The notes beneath the pieces are model-generated. The model saw nothing but the letters and a program-made list of their open reading frames with translations. It did not search any database and had not been told where the DNA came from. From Acanthaster planci (lineage: Eukaryota > Echinodermata > Asteroidea > Valvatida > Acanthasteridae): 43,439 nucleotides of DNA. The translations under genes and the position numbers were made by a program. Location of the stretch: NCBI RefSeq assembly GCF_001949145.1, contig NW_019091574.1, forward strand, positions 112,339-155,777, in the 5' to 3' direction. Shown piece after piece: positions 32,601 to 42,542 of the stretch (position 1 is the first letter of the stretch; every line of letters starts with the position of its first letter).

Positions 32601-34220
32601 ATCTTCTTGGCAGTCTCCATACACATCACCTCCAACTCCAGGACCTCGGTGAGCTTTCTGGCGAAGAGATCGTTCCCAAGAAGCGGAAGGTCCAGGAGTT
32701 TGTTCCTGACGGAATTATAGGGGACATTCATTGCGTCCATCACATTGGCTCTGCGGCTAGAAGTAGCCAGAAGGGAGATACGAGTTAACTGCTCAAAGAC
32801 CAAGTTAAGTCCCTCGTCGAGCCCTCGCAGAGCCACGGCTGCAAAGTCTGGGGAGACAGGAGAGTGTTCTTCACAGGCTCGGGTAATATACTCCGATAGA
32901 AGGAGGAGGAAGGCTGAACATCGGGGGCCGAAGCGGGATGCCATATCTAGGTGACGGAGAAGTGCGTCAAAGTTGGCCTTGTCCTTAACCCTGAAGGTGT
33001 TGCGTTTGCCTGAATCGGATGAGATCTTGTCTCTGGCAGCGTCAGGAATATCTGGGGTTGACAGGAAGTGAGAGACATCCTCTTGGGGAAAGCGGTAGTA
33101 AGACACGGCCCTGGGAGGAGCTGCACGCCAGCGCTTAACCTTCGCATAGGCATTCATCATCTCCACACAGGAACAATCCAGGGGAATCTCCAGGAAGATG
33201 GGCTCAGGAGAAGGGCGACACTTGAACGACATGTGTTCCTGTTCAGTCGGCATGGGATCTGATGATGGGAACGTAGATCATGTCGCACTCAAGAAGGCAG
33301 AGGCGGCCCTCCGGCTGAGTCAGACCAGCCATAGAGTCGATGTCATCATCCTCGGAGGAGAGAGGCCGAAGACAGGCAGAATGGAGAGCCGAGCCATGTT
33401 CCAAGCGGAGCGAATCACCATGAGCCGGGGCCAACTCCGGCGCTGGGTCTCGCTGAAGAGATGGTTCTCGTTGGAGAATAGAAGTCGCCTCGGTCTCCGA
33501 GAAGGCCCCATGTGAGGGAGGGGGGCGGCCGGGAGGGCACCCAGGTCGGGCGCCGTCACTGCTGGCTGAGGCTTAGAGTCTATCTTGCGGGTAAGAGAGG
33601 TGAAGGCCTCCAAGAGGGTCGGCACGGCCGCCATCCGTGGCGGTGGACCCGGATCGGAGTGGCGTCTCTTCTTGGCCTTGGATGAAGAAGAGGCCGAGGA
33701 AGATGACTTGGCCTTGCGCTTCTTAGTCTTCACCAGTGCGGGGGAGCTGGAGGCCAGGACGGTTGGACGAAGGATGGGGCGGGGATCCCCCAAGTGGTTG
33801 GTCATTTCCTTCAAGGAGCACCCCAGATTGTCCCGGAGCGTCCCCGGTGGCCTCATGACTGGAGTCCATGAGCAAGCTAGAGCTTTGGATGGGATGTGGC
33901 AAATTGAAGCCCCGGTGGCATACCGGTAGCAGTCCAGAAGGGGCACCATTGTCCACACCAACGGAAGGCTGGGTGCCATGCTGAATTGCTGACTCGCCCG
34001 TGGCAGAAGTGGTGGAGCATGGCGAGCCCGCTGTGGGACCCGTTACCCGCTTGGAGGGAGTTGACTGGCCTGACCTCCGAGTAGGTGCCGCTCGGTGAGC
34101 AGGAGCCCGTGAAGGACCTAGGGCGGACGGTGGACCGTTGCCCCAGGGGCCCCGCTGAGCCATCGGTTGGTAGGACCATCCAGGAATGAAGTAGGTAGCG
34201 ATGCCCGGAACCTGCAGCAT
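32600..34220 (-). pseudogene. DIRS gag-like region
   Basis: The N-terminal part is spread over frames between 34220 and 33250. It includes a Ser/Lys-rich basic tract (KTKKRKAKSSSSASSSSKAK, about 33725-33666) and an acidic stretch (LSSEDDDIDSMAGL). The conserved later part is intact in the 322-residue frame from 33253: PEPIFLEIPLDCS, RWRAAPPRAVSYYRFP, then a helical segment (RHLDMASRFGPRCSAFLLLL, DEGLNLVFEQLTRISLL, LPLLGNDLFARKLTEVLE) typical of DIRS gag. It should form the particle that packages the RNA. Shifts in the N-terminal half and the fusion to RNase H break it. Confidence 0.7.
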
Positions 34221-34256
34221 AGAGAAAGGAACAGCTCATTACTCCCTGACAATCAT

Positions 34257-34560
34257 GATCAAGGGTATTGTTGCGGCATAGCACGCTCACCCAATCTGTA
34301 GGCGTAGAGTGGGCGCCGATGACCAAGGGTAGTGTAGCAGTCCAGCACGCTCGGCCCGGTGGGTAAGTGAATGGAGAAGTCATCAGTGATCAGGGGCATT
34401 GTTACGGTACCGCTCCCTCAGCCCGATCAATTCCAGTAGTGGTCATCAGCGATCTAAGTATTGTTACAACATACATGTACATGTAGCATGCTCAACCCGA
34501 TCTTGTAGATAAAGGTCCAGGGCAGTGTTGCGGCATAGCACGCTCAACCCCGGCCTTTTC
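34257..34560. repeat. Tandem repeats in the DIRS leader
   Basis: Five diverged units start at about 34257, 34321, 34388, 34451 and 34514 (spacings 64, 67, 63, 63). The core is GATCAAGGGTATTGTTGCGG followed by CATAGCACGCTCAACCCGAT. The first and last units are the most alike. They lie upstream of gag, where a promoter or leader would be. One unit contains an ACATGTACATGTAG microsatellite. Confidence 0.75.
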
Positions 34561-35037
34561 AATCCACTGGGTCTCTCCTCGTCAAGGCCGCTAATCAGAT
34601 AACACAAAACCACACCACAAAGGAGCAGGGCAGCCCACCAAGCCACGCTCCGCGGCCAGACCCGTATGGTGTTGGGCCATTATTATTCGAACGCACGCAC
34701 CACATTGATAAAAAAGAGCTTCCCAACCCCGTTCAACGGCCATACCCAACACATCGCATCACAGTAGATCACACCCAAACCTGTACATGATGCACAGAAA
34801 AAGGGGCAGATAAGAACAAAGAAAATATAAAAAATAAGCACTCTTACCAAAAGACAGGAAATCACTCTTTATTTTGTGACAGGAATCAAGTCAATTCACA
34901 AATACAAAAGGTTCGGAACTCGCAACTCCGAAAATGCCATAAAAGACACGTCCATAAACGATAAGCACTGAGAAAAGGACAAACATGGTGGCTGGACCAG
35001 CAGTGCGTTGTGGAGGTTCAAGGGGCAGCACGTATAA

Positions 35038-35115
35038 TCAAGTATTTCAGCGAATTATAATAGGCACATGGGAAATTTAGGCTGGGCATGGGTATGTGAA
35101 CGCAGGAGACCTGAC
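35038..35115 (-). repeat. DIRS right inverted terminal repeat
   Basis: On the minus strand it reads GGTCTCCTGCGTTCACATAC, then CCATGCCCAGCCTAAATTTC and on to TTCGCTGAAA. The outer part matches 30541-30570 of the internal region; the inner part matches the left repeat. Confidence 0.85.
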
Positions 35116-35872
35116 GTTTTGGAGGGACAAAAATAAAACTGCAAATAGTCCAAGGATAATGGAACACCGTATCAAAATCAAAAAGTTTATTTACAAATAG
35201 CAAAAGTACATGTACATGTACATGAAGGTCAAACATGATTTCTTTCTCAATATTTCCTGGATAAGTTATATTCTGCAAGCAAAACACCACCACCTAGTAT
35301 AGCTAGGATATTACTGGCACCACTTGTCCAGCTACATGTAAGCTGCAGGCTGCAATAGCATATTTTTGGGATGGTTTCTATTATTTGTCTGACTGGGAAG
35401 TGATGATCATCAAACACTTTGAAGTGCCAGAGTTGTCCATCTTTCTGTGTCCTTCCTCCATGATTGCACAGACCACGAGTGCATATGTACATATACTTGT
35501 AAGCACTTGTTGGACAGATACGGTATCAGTCCCTGCCTTACATGTATATCTTGGGACTCTCATACACAACATTGAGCAGGGTGGTCAATTTTATTTATAT
35601 GTGTTCTTCTTTAGATGCTTTGGGGTGTGACACTTCAAAAATATGTGTACCTGTTCAATTAGAACTGTCAAGTTTCTAGATAAATAATCAAATAATTACT
35701 TAAGCTCATTTATTATAATAGGTTTGTGAATGAAAAATCTGAAATTCTTGGTGATCATTACACGTAAGAGTGGTGACTCAGGCTTGATTAAACTCACAAT
35801 ATTAAGAACATTTTGTCACTGGTTTTGGTTTCACTGTATAATGACCTACATGTTCACATATATACATTTCTA
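35116..35872. other. Non-coding stretch
   Basis: No gene can be supported. ACATGTACATGTACATG lies at about 35207-35224. A minus-strand open frame at 35492-35247 has no motif that I recognise. Confidence 0.4.
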
Positions 35873-36040
35873 ATATGGGCGTTTCACAATTGTGCACCAA
35901 GTTTGCAATGCATTGGCCAATCACTATGTGTGAAATCTGTCGACCCAATGCACGTTTGGAAAGGGTGGACAGATCTGCATGTTGTGATTGGTCAATGCGT
36001 TATAAACTCTTAGAGGTGCACTATTGTGAATTGTCCATAT
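35873..36040. mobile_element. 168-bp hairpin MITE
   Basis: The arms begin ATATGGGCGTTTCACAATTG on the left and, read on the opposite strand, ATATGGACAATTCACAATAG on the right. Similarity runs on through GTGCACC to CATTGGCCAATCAC / CATTGACCAATCAC, about 55 bp per arm, with a short loop near 35935-35980. There is no coding capacity. The full inverted-repeat form and small size fit a MITE. A target duplication is not certain (TAA-like on the left, CAATA on the right). Confidence 0.75.
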
Positions 36041-37400
36041 TCCAATAAAATACCTGAAAAGATAAAAAGATACACAGTGGCATTTTACCACATTGAACTC
36101 CGAGGTGAAAATGTTATATTACGAATTGTTTAATTTATGGTCTTAATCCAAAACGCTGATTTGAATCAACCACATACCACATGGCTTACTCCCAGCCCAT
36201 ATTGTCTGAGTTCACAACATTCTTATCAACACTATACATGTGGGTGTACTGTAAGGCGGGCTCACAGAAGCAAAATGCAAAACCTGGGGATAAAATATCA
36301 ATCATTTGACAAAATGACAAAATTTCAACATACCCTATTCAGTAATGAAATGAAACTGCTGATTTAAATCTGCACTTTACATACCGGTACATAGATCAAT
36401 TTGATTTAAATCAAGACAATTGAAATTGGCGTATATGTAGCCTGATATTGAGATACCGATACCATACCTATACATGTATATGTCCAGATTTTTGGAATAG
36501 TTTCTGCCATTCAGCCCTCAAGACTTGAGAATCATTCACTTTCAGGATAAAGAGGTTAGGATTGAATCCGCTACCATGAATAATACAAAAGTACACGTAC
36601 CAGGCTGAAGGTGGAATATGTACATAGTGCATGTAGTGTAGTGATAGATTATGCGGCAAGACTTAACATACTGGTACATGTAAGCAAGCAATTGATCTGA
36701 CCTGGCATTGGTTAATTGCCATATTTGACTTATGTAAACAAAAAGACATGACCAATTATCCGGTACATATATAGTATAGGAATTTGTTTATTTACCAGGG
36801 TCCACAGCAGGCATGTCAGATGTTTGGACTACAATCATTTTGTAAGATACATGTACATGTATTGTTTTATCCAAGTTATCAACCTCTGATTTTTTCAGCA
36901 CTTTGACATGCCTTTGTGATATGGAAAGTGCTTTTAGGCTGTTCTGGCTGAGAATGCATACTATTAAAAACGGTGAGTACCCTCCAGTACTTATTAGAAC
37001 CACACACACCTATACTAAGACAGGAGATATTTTATAACTGTTAACTAGTATGACCACAAATCCATACCTTTGTAGTTTGTTTCCCACTTTCAGTTTCATC
37101 ATAAAAAATTCAAAACTCAACAATTTACATTCATTCAATTTCCTACATAACTGTAGATATGTAGACATAAAGGGAAAAATGTAGATGGGGTCCCTTAGAA
37201 GCAGTGCTTGTCGAGTAGGCATGGGGACCCCGACTAAGAATAATAAAATTTACATGTTGGCCTTCACGTGAAACTGAAAATGTCCATCTTTGCTTCCATC
37301 AAAATAAAATTTTAACAAATAAGACGTTACAATCCAATTCTCTTAGCACACGGTTAGTGACTGGCTCTTAGTACTATCAAAGAGGGTACACTGTTCTTAC
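36041..37400. other. Non-coding stretch
   Basis: AT-rich with no recognised gene. Microsatellites (TACATGTATATG near 36471, ACATGTACATGT near 36848) and two ACCGGTA-like motifs are present. Confidence 0.4.
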
Positions 37401-37409
37401 TCACACGCA

Positions 37410-37970
37410 AGCCAAGCAAAGTGAGGCGTGTCTTCTAGAATTCGGAGGGGGTTCCGGGCACCACAACTTGCACACGCTCTTCGGTACAGCTGGCCAGCTC
37501 ACTGGCAACATGGACGAGCGAGCCAAACTCTCGCCCTCGCGTTTGCTGAGCCTAGTGCCCAATCAAACCAATCTGACCATATACAGCGAACTCGTCGAGA
37601 TTTAGGAGGCACTCTGACAGTTGGAGTTCAGCTGTTATGAAGAAAAGAAATCCCTTGTTGAGTCATACAACAAACAATATTCTGACCTTTACTGAGCTGC
37701 CGGACAATAACCATCCCGCCGGCCTCCAGGCCTTTCCACTTATACTGGCAGCTGGCATATTCCCATGTGCAGCCCGCACGAAGCTGGCTCGCCGCGCCGT
37801 CGCACAGTACAGCCTGACCGGCCGTGCAGCTTGTTTGTCGATCGCGCGCGCGGAGCGGCGGTCTCGACCTCACCGATAGTTGTAGCGCCCTCTCATGGTA
37901 AAATTAAGCGCTCGGCGAACCCCTCCCTGGCCCTACGGTCTTTTCCTACCTCCATGGTATAATCGCCCCT
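37410..37970. promoter_or_regulatory. CpG- and CCAAT-containing segment, possible promoter
   Basis: This segment is markedly richer in G+C and CpG than its flanks, for example GATCGCGCGCGCGGAGCGGC at about 37840-37859 and CTCGCCGCGCCGTCGCAC at 37787-37804. Tandem CCAATs occur in CCCAATCAAACCAATC at 37559-37574. Such segments in invertebrate genomes often mark a promoter or first exon. No coding exon could be fixed on either strand, although an 80-codon frame starts at an ATG at 37637. The direction is unknown. It is not the ABCG2-like promoter, since that gene runs leftward and ends at about 41.96 kb. Confidence 0.35.
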
Positions 37971-38204
37971 TCCATAAAAACGTACATCAAAAAACATACC
38001 GAGAAACGTTTGTGCCAATTATCAGAGGCGAATCCAGGAATTTTTCCAGCGGAGCTAAGCCCTCAGATTTGTTATGTCTGATTGTTGCGGACGGGCAGAC
38101 GCATAGGTAATTATATTGTTACTGATGCACAGCTAAATGTCTTTTTCATTCACTCTCTTTTGTTTGGCACCATGCTCTCTTAATGCAAAAGATTGAAGAA
38201 CTCA

Positions 38205-38465
38205 TGCACTCTTATTCTTAAAACACTCCAAAAGAGTGAGCCCCTCTCTGACAAAAGTAAAACCCCCGGAATAAGTGAAAACCACTCCAAAAGAATGAAA
38301 TTTTACAATCTGCCAAGGAGCCATTGACAGGAGATCTCGCCCTTGGGCTTTATGGCTCCTCTGTGATTTTGGAGTGGTTTCCTTAGGCTTTGTTTTTGAG
38401 TGGTTTTCACTCTTTTGGAGTTGATTTATATGAAACTCATTCTTTTTGAGAGTGAAGTTTCACTA
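38205..38465. repeat. Foldback repeat of CACTCCAAAAGAGTG units
   Basis: The left arm (about 38205-38300) holds CACTCCAAAAGAGTGAG and GTGAAAACCACTCCAAAAG. The right arm (about 38365-38462) holds inverted versions: GAGTGGTTTTCACTCTTTTG, GGAGTGGTTTCC and TCATTCTTTTTGAGAGTGAA. The centre contains AGGAGCCA and TGGCTCCT. Each arm itself repeats a short palindromic unit (CACTC...GAGTG). There is no coding capacity. It could be a MITE-like or foldback element. Confidence 0.65.
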
Positions 38466-38469
38466 TTTT

Positions 38470-41328
38470 GCGTCTAGAGGGTGAAGTATGAGCGGGGAAT
38501 CCCCCATCCCAGTAACATAACGAGCACGTTCACATCTCAGTGCAGAGGTGCATTTTTTAATTGACTCAACATTTATTTTCGTTTTGCAATGTACATATCA
38601 AGTTACACACGAGGTCAATAAATGAAAAATTTATGACTACAAGAGTGAAAGTTAAATAAGATCATGAGACATTAGAATAAAAGGGGGCAAATACGGAGGC
38701 ATATTCAGAAGACAGTCTTATACAGAAGAATGACATCTTTTATATACCTCGTTAACACGAACTTGGAAAAAAGTTTCATTCGTAAAAAACATTCGCATCA
38801 AATAAGTGGTCCAGGTGTCCTCTCACCCAACCAGATATCTTGGATATGCAATACGACACCATTAGCCATTTTTTAACAAAGGCATGTACATATTTTTTTC
38901 ACGGGGACAGTTTGGGGTAGGTTGAAAGCAGAAGACAGGACGAATCAGATTTTTCGGGTCAATGAATAAGTGCCTCCGCTGAACATAAAACCGTGATTTG
39001 TCTGTCTAATGATATGGAAAATTGAGTTGTCAGTCATTAAAAATCCTCTTCGAACAACGGACAAATAAAATAGCTCGACATTTTTCCACTGCTGTTTGGC
39101 CCAAGAATGCCATTCATTCCTGGTGCAAATACAATGGGTCATGTATGCCGCTGTGGCAAAAAGGAGGGAGAGGGAGACAACTCCAGGATGCAGACGCCAT
39201 AAAGTTTAGGGATAAGGCTTAATATGGAAACTGGGAACATACCAGGCAGAATCATTACATCTCCCCACGGCGGGATAGTAATTTGAAGAAATAAATCTTG
39301 GTTCATCCCAAGTTGTGGTAAAATTAGAATTTGCCGGATTATGGGAAAGGATCAATCCAAATCCAGTTCCGATGTCGGATTTTGATTGGAAGTGCACATC
39401 TTTAAAAATTGTAGCCCACACATTTTTTGTCCTAATTAATTTCTTGGTCATTAGTTACAAAGACGACTCAGCACATATTAGACGCAGTAAAAATCCTGTC
39501 CCAATCAAGAAAATCACTCCCCTCCTGCCTCGTGAAACAAATTTTAAAAAAATACCCTTCACCCTTTTTTTGTTTGTTTTAAAAATTGTCCTCGGGTGAG
39601 AAATTTCCAAGAATTAAGCTGTATGCATTATGAGAAGCGGTGTTATCCAGCCTTTGCTATCAGGTGGGGCAAATTCAAAAGTAACTGTGACTTTGGACTA
39701 ATTGAACATGATTTCGGGAGAGTATCAAAAGCCTAATGTTCACAGTCCCGACATCCTTGATTTCATTTCGGGTTTTGGTGCTAATGTTTAATAACATATA
39801 CATGTATCGCGATTACTGTCTTACCTAGCAAGTGTTCTTTGTAAAAGTAAAAAATAAAAACAATTTTAAAAAACACAGTTCGGGGGCAAGTTGCCCCCCA
39901 TCACCGGATACACCACTGGTTATGATTTATTCACTTTCATATATGTGAATAATTATCGTAGTCTAACTGACGACTTATATTTACCCACGCAGTTTGACAG
40001 TTTTCATTTCACAGGGACTCCTGCACTCAGGCCTTATGTAGATGTTTCACAAAGCCCAAACCTATGCGCGGATGGATGGAACAGAGGTGTGCACACAGGC
40101 GAAGGGTCAAGTTAACAGCGAGAACATCATAGGCCTGGGACTCCATGTTCGTGTAACAATAGGAAATGGTTTATAACAAATAATGACAGCACAAGTATTT
40201 TGATGCAGATTAGATTTTGTTCAAAGTGTTAAAAAATGTGGCAACACTGAAATCTTATTATGGCAAACATATACTTTAACTACGATTTTATATCAAGTAT
40301 TTCCTCATTTCAAATTGAAACTGGATTTCTAAATATCTGATCATGAAAAACATGTCCGCATTTACAAAAACCAATTCTGTGATACAACGCATGTACAAAT
40401 TTGTTGAGTTTTGACTGTAACAAATCATGATGTGAGGTTAATTCGACAACCTTGTAATACAACTACAATTAATAAACAATTTTTGTATCATGATGTAAAA
40501 TTGAGGGAGGTCACATTCAACCCCCACACTGCTTAAAATTAGTAAGCATGTACATACTTTAATAATCCATTGTTTGTGAAGTTAAAATTCAAAATTCAAA
40601 TTTGCATTATAAAGACACAGACGTTTTTGAATGACAATGTATATTACACAGTGCACATTATAACCTTTCCAAACTTCTGAATTTGTCAATTTGGTAGTTA
40701 CTGGCATTAGCTTACAGTTATCTCAATGCCCCATGCATACATTATAATTTTTTTCTAAAACATCGCACTGATCCAAACCATCAGTTTTTATCAGAGCTAC
40801 ACTTCTAAAATGAGATCTGCTTACACAGGGTCACCAAAAACTCTATGTTACAGATTTGTCAAGCAAAACAACTTCAGATAATTTTCAAACATTTTCCACC
40901 TTTTATTATCACAGCTTTTTCAGTAAAAATAAGTTGCAAATAAAATCTCAATTGAGAAATTTGTGATTTCCTTCTTCTCTACATCAGAAGTGTTTTCTTA
41001 ACTCCATCAACCTTTGCATACTTTTTGCTGACTGTTTTTCCATACTTTTTCTATATTACAATATATTTTTTAAGAGTTCAGTGAGGTTGGTTTTGCAAAG
41101 CAAGCAATGTAATGCACACTGAACTTGATCTTTGGGTTACAAAAGGAGGAACGTTCTATGACAACACTCCATGACTATGGTCAGTTGACGGTGCTACTGA
41201 AAATCACCTTAAAAATTGTTGAGCACAAAATGTGTGGCCTACTTGCTTACATTTTAAAAGGATCACCACTACCAGTCCTGGACTCTTTAAGTTATTAGGT
41301 AATTGAAACCCACTGTGCACAAGACATG
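38470..41328. other. Non-coding stretch
   Basis: No gene or clear repeat is seen. The sequence is AT-rich. GGGGCAAGTTGCCCCCC at about 39881-39898 is a short palindrome next to GATACACCACTGG and may belong to a mobile-element end. Confidence 0.4.
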
Positions 41329-41819
41329 TTAACCACTTCCTGCCGGGGAAATCGGAGATGTATGGTTTATATGCGTGGCCGGGGTCTCCGAACTCGGACA
41401 AAGGAAACAGGGCACTGTAACAAAAGACCGTACTCTGAACAAAACACCAGGCTGCTGGGCATTACAGACAGAAGCGCTCCACCACCACAGTGATGAGCCA
41501 CACAGCACCCGTGCACGCTAATCTGGCCCCTATTGAAAAGAGGTCAGCAGTACACTGAGCCAGGTTCATGAACAAAAGAAAGTTGTATAACACCGCACAA
41601 TCTGGGCTCTGTTTACAAGGCTGCAGGCCTGGCTGAAATACTCGGGCGTCAATGAAGGTCACCTGTCAACATTGAGTAGTGCCTTAAGATTACTTCGTGC
41701 TGCTATAAACGACTGTTAAATGAAATGATGAATATTAGGTTTTTGAAAACGGAAAAAATGATAGTCATGCCGGCCCAGCATCATCAATGTTGAAAAATGC
41801 CGCAGCACGAAGTGGTTAA
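41329..41819. mobile_element. piggyBac-like MITE with TTAA ends
   Basis: The left end is TTAA then CCACTTCCTGCCG (41329-41345). The right end, read inward on the minus strand, is TTAA then CCACTTCGTGCTG (41819-41803). TTAA target duplications with short inverted repeats are diagnostic of piggyBac-type elements. The 491-bp length has no transposase frame, so it is non-autonomous. A further TTACTTCGTGCTGC copy of the end motif lies inside at about 41691-41704. It sits just downstream of the ABCG2-like poly(A) signal. Confidence 0.75.
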
Positions 41820-41963
41820 TCATGGACCTAATGGTTATACAACAGAATACAGGTAGGTTCATACGTAATGGGAAAGTGAATGCAAAAGCAACATTTTGAG
41901 ATTCAAGCTGAGGATCTGCAGAAGTTGAGTCCCTTTCAACTGCTGTCAATTAGAACTCTGATG

Positions 41964-41969
41964 TTTATT
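41964..41969 (-). terminator. Poly(A) signal of ABCG2-like gene
   Basis: AATAAA on the minus strand, about 140 bases after the stop codon at 42112-42110. It is the first such signal downstream of the last exon, so it is the likely 3' end of the transcript. Confidence 0.5.
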
Positions 41970-42109
41970 ATAAGTGTGTCTGTGTGTAAAATTCCTCTTT
42001 GTGTCTGCTTCCCTGCAAAGTATCCAGCTGAAGACCCAACAACAGTGTCGAGGAGCTGTGACAACTGTGCAGGCGATTCACTGCTTGTCTTTTGCAATGG
42101 GTATCAGTT

Positions 42110-42257
42110 TCACTTAAGCTTGTGGATGCGCCGCAGCTGGATGTAACCCAAGATCAGAAGGATGATGATCATTGATCCCAGGGCAACCTCATTCTTCCAG
42201 AGACCCCAGTCTGTGTCATCAATGCCTTGCTGCCCAAGGTAAGCTTCCCCTGGCACA
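42110..42257 (-). CDS. ABCG2: ABCG2-like transporter, last coding exon
   Basis: The acceptor is excellent (TTTTATATCCCTCTGTGCACAG|TG; AG at 42259-42258). The first base completes a Cys codon begun in the preceding exon. The exon then encodes 48 residues and a TGA at 42112-42110: VPGEAYLGQQGID, then DWGLWKNEVAL, a hydrophobic stretch (MIIILLILGYIQL) and a basic end (RRIHKLK). This matches the C-terminus of ABCG2-type half-transporters, which have a GEEYL..QGID..PWGLWKNHVAL motif before the last membrane helix. ABCG2 proteins are ATP-driven exporters of xenobiotics, urate and porphyrins that work as dimers, usually in the plasma membrane. The exon shows no damage. The rest of the gene lies to the right, mostly outside the window. 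A close ABCG paralogue cannot be excluded. Confidence 0.88.
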
Positions 42258-42474
42258 CTGTGCACAGAGGGATATAAAACAAATTAGAACAAACCTACAT
42301 GTACTTCATCATGTTTCAGGAGAGGGCACATTTGACATCATCCCACAGAAACTCCACAAGTCAACCGTAACATGTAAAATTACAAAAGTCAAACAAGAAC
42401 AAGGTTGCATGCCCTTCTATCTGTAATTTCTGCATTTAATAGTGGAATGAAAACAAAGAATGAGCTTTTCTCAC

Positions 42475-42542
42475 CAATTTATCTTAGTACCATTCACAAA
42501 ACTGCAGAATTCCAATCCACGAAGTTCATTCACCGACAGGGC
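42475..42542 (-). CDS. ABCG2: ABCG2-like transporter, penultimate exon
   Basis: A 68-base exon between an acceptor (TTTATGTCTTCAG|GC) and a consensus donor (AATTG|GTGAGAAA). It encodes ALSVNELRGLEFCSFVNGTK then IN, plus two bases of a Cys codon finished in the next exon. It corresponds to the extracellular loop before the last membrane helix of ABCG2: ALQxNEF.G.xFC, with an NGT sequon and conserved cysteines used for disulfides in the vertebrate protein. Phase and order fit the downstream exon exactly. The intron between the two exons is 217 bases. The next upstream exon, which should encode the IPRYGF region, is not seen in 42543-43439, so an intron of at least 0.9 kb follows. Confidence 0.85.

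Larger units (their letters stand above)
28712..35115 (-). mobile_element. DIRS-type retrotransposon, RT core deleted
   Basis: Termini are inverted: a left repeat at about 28712-28797 and a right repeat at about 35038-35115 share AATTTCCCATGTGCCTATTA and AATTCGCTGAAA in opposite orientation. An internal complementary region at 30484-30580 has one half complementary to the outer left end and the other matching the outer right end, as in DIRS circle-junction organisation. Genes run on the minus strand: leader with tandem repeats (34257-34560), gag (about 34220-32600), RNase H (about 32560-31960), tyrosine recombinase (about 31700-30685). The RT palm is missing. An unexplained 1.7 kb lies between the internal region and the left repeat. 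The element is non-autonomous and decayed. Confidence 0.85.

Noticed and set aside
31759-33930. Long plus-strand open frames in the DIRS region
   Set aside because: They overlap minus-strand frames with clear gag, RNase H and recombinase motifs and show no motifs of their own. They are reverse-strand shadows of GC-rich coding DNA.
35247-35492. Minus-strand frame with GGRTQKDGQLWHFKVFDDHH
   Set aside because: It looks partly protein-like, but no family was recognised and no flanking splice sites were consistent in phase.
37637-37879. 80-codon frame in the CpG-rich block as a protein gene
   Set aside because: The composition follows the GC-rich sequence in all frames, and no motif or splice structure supports it.
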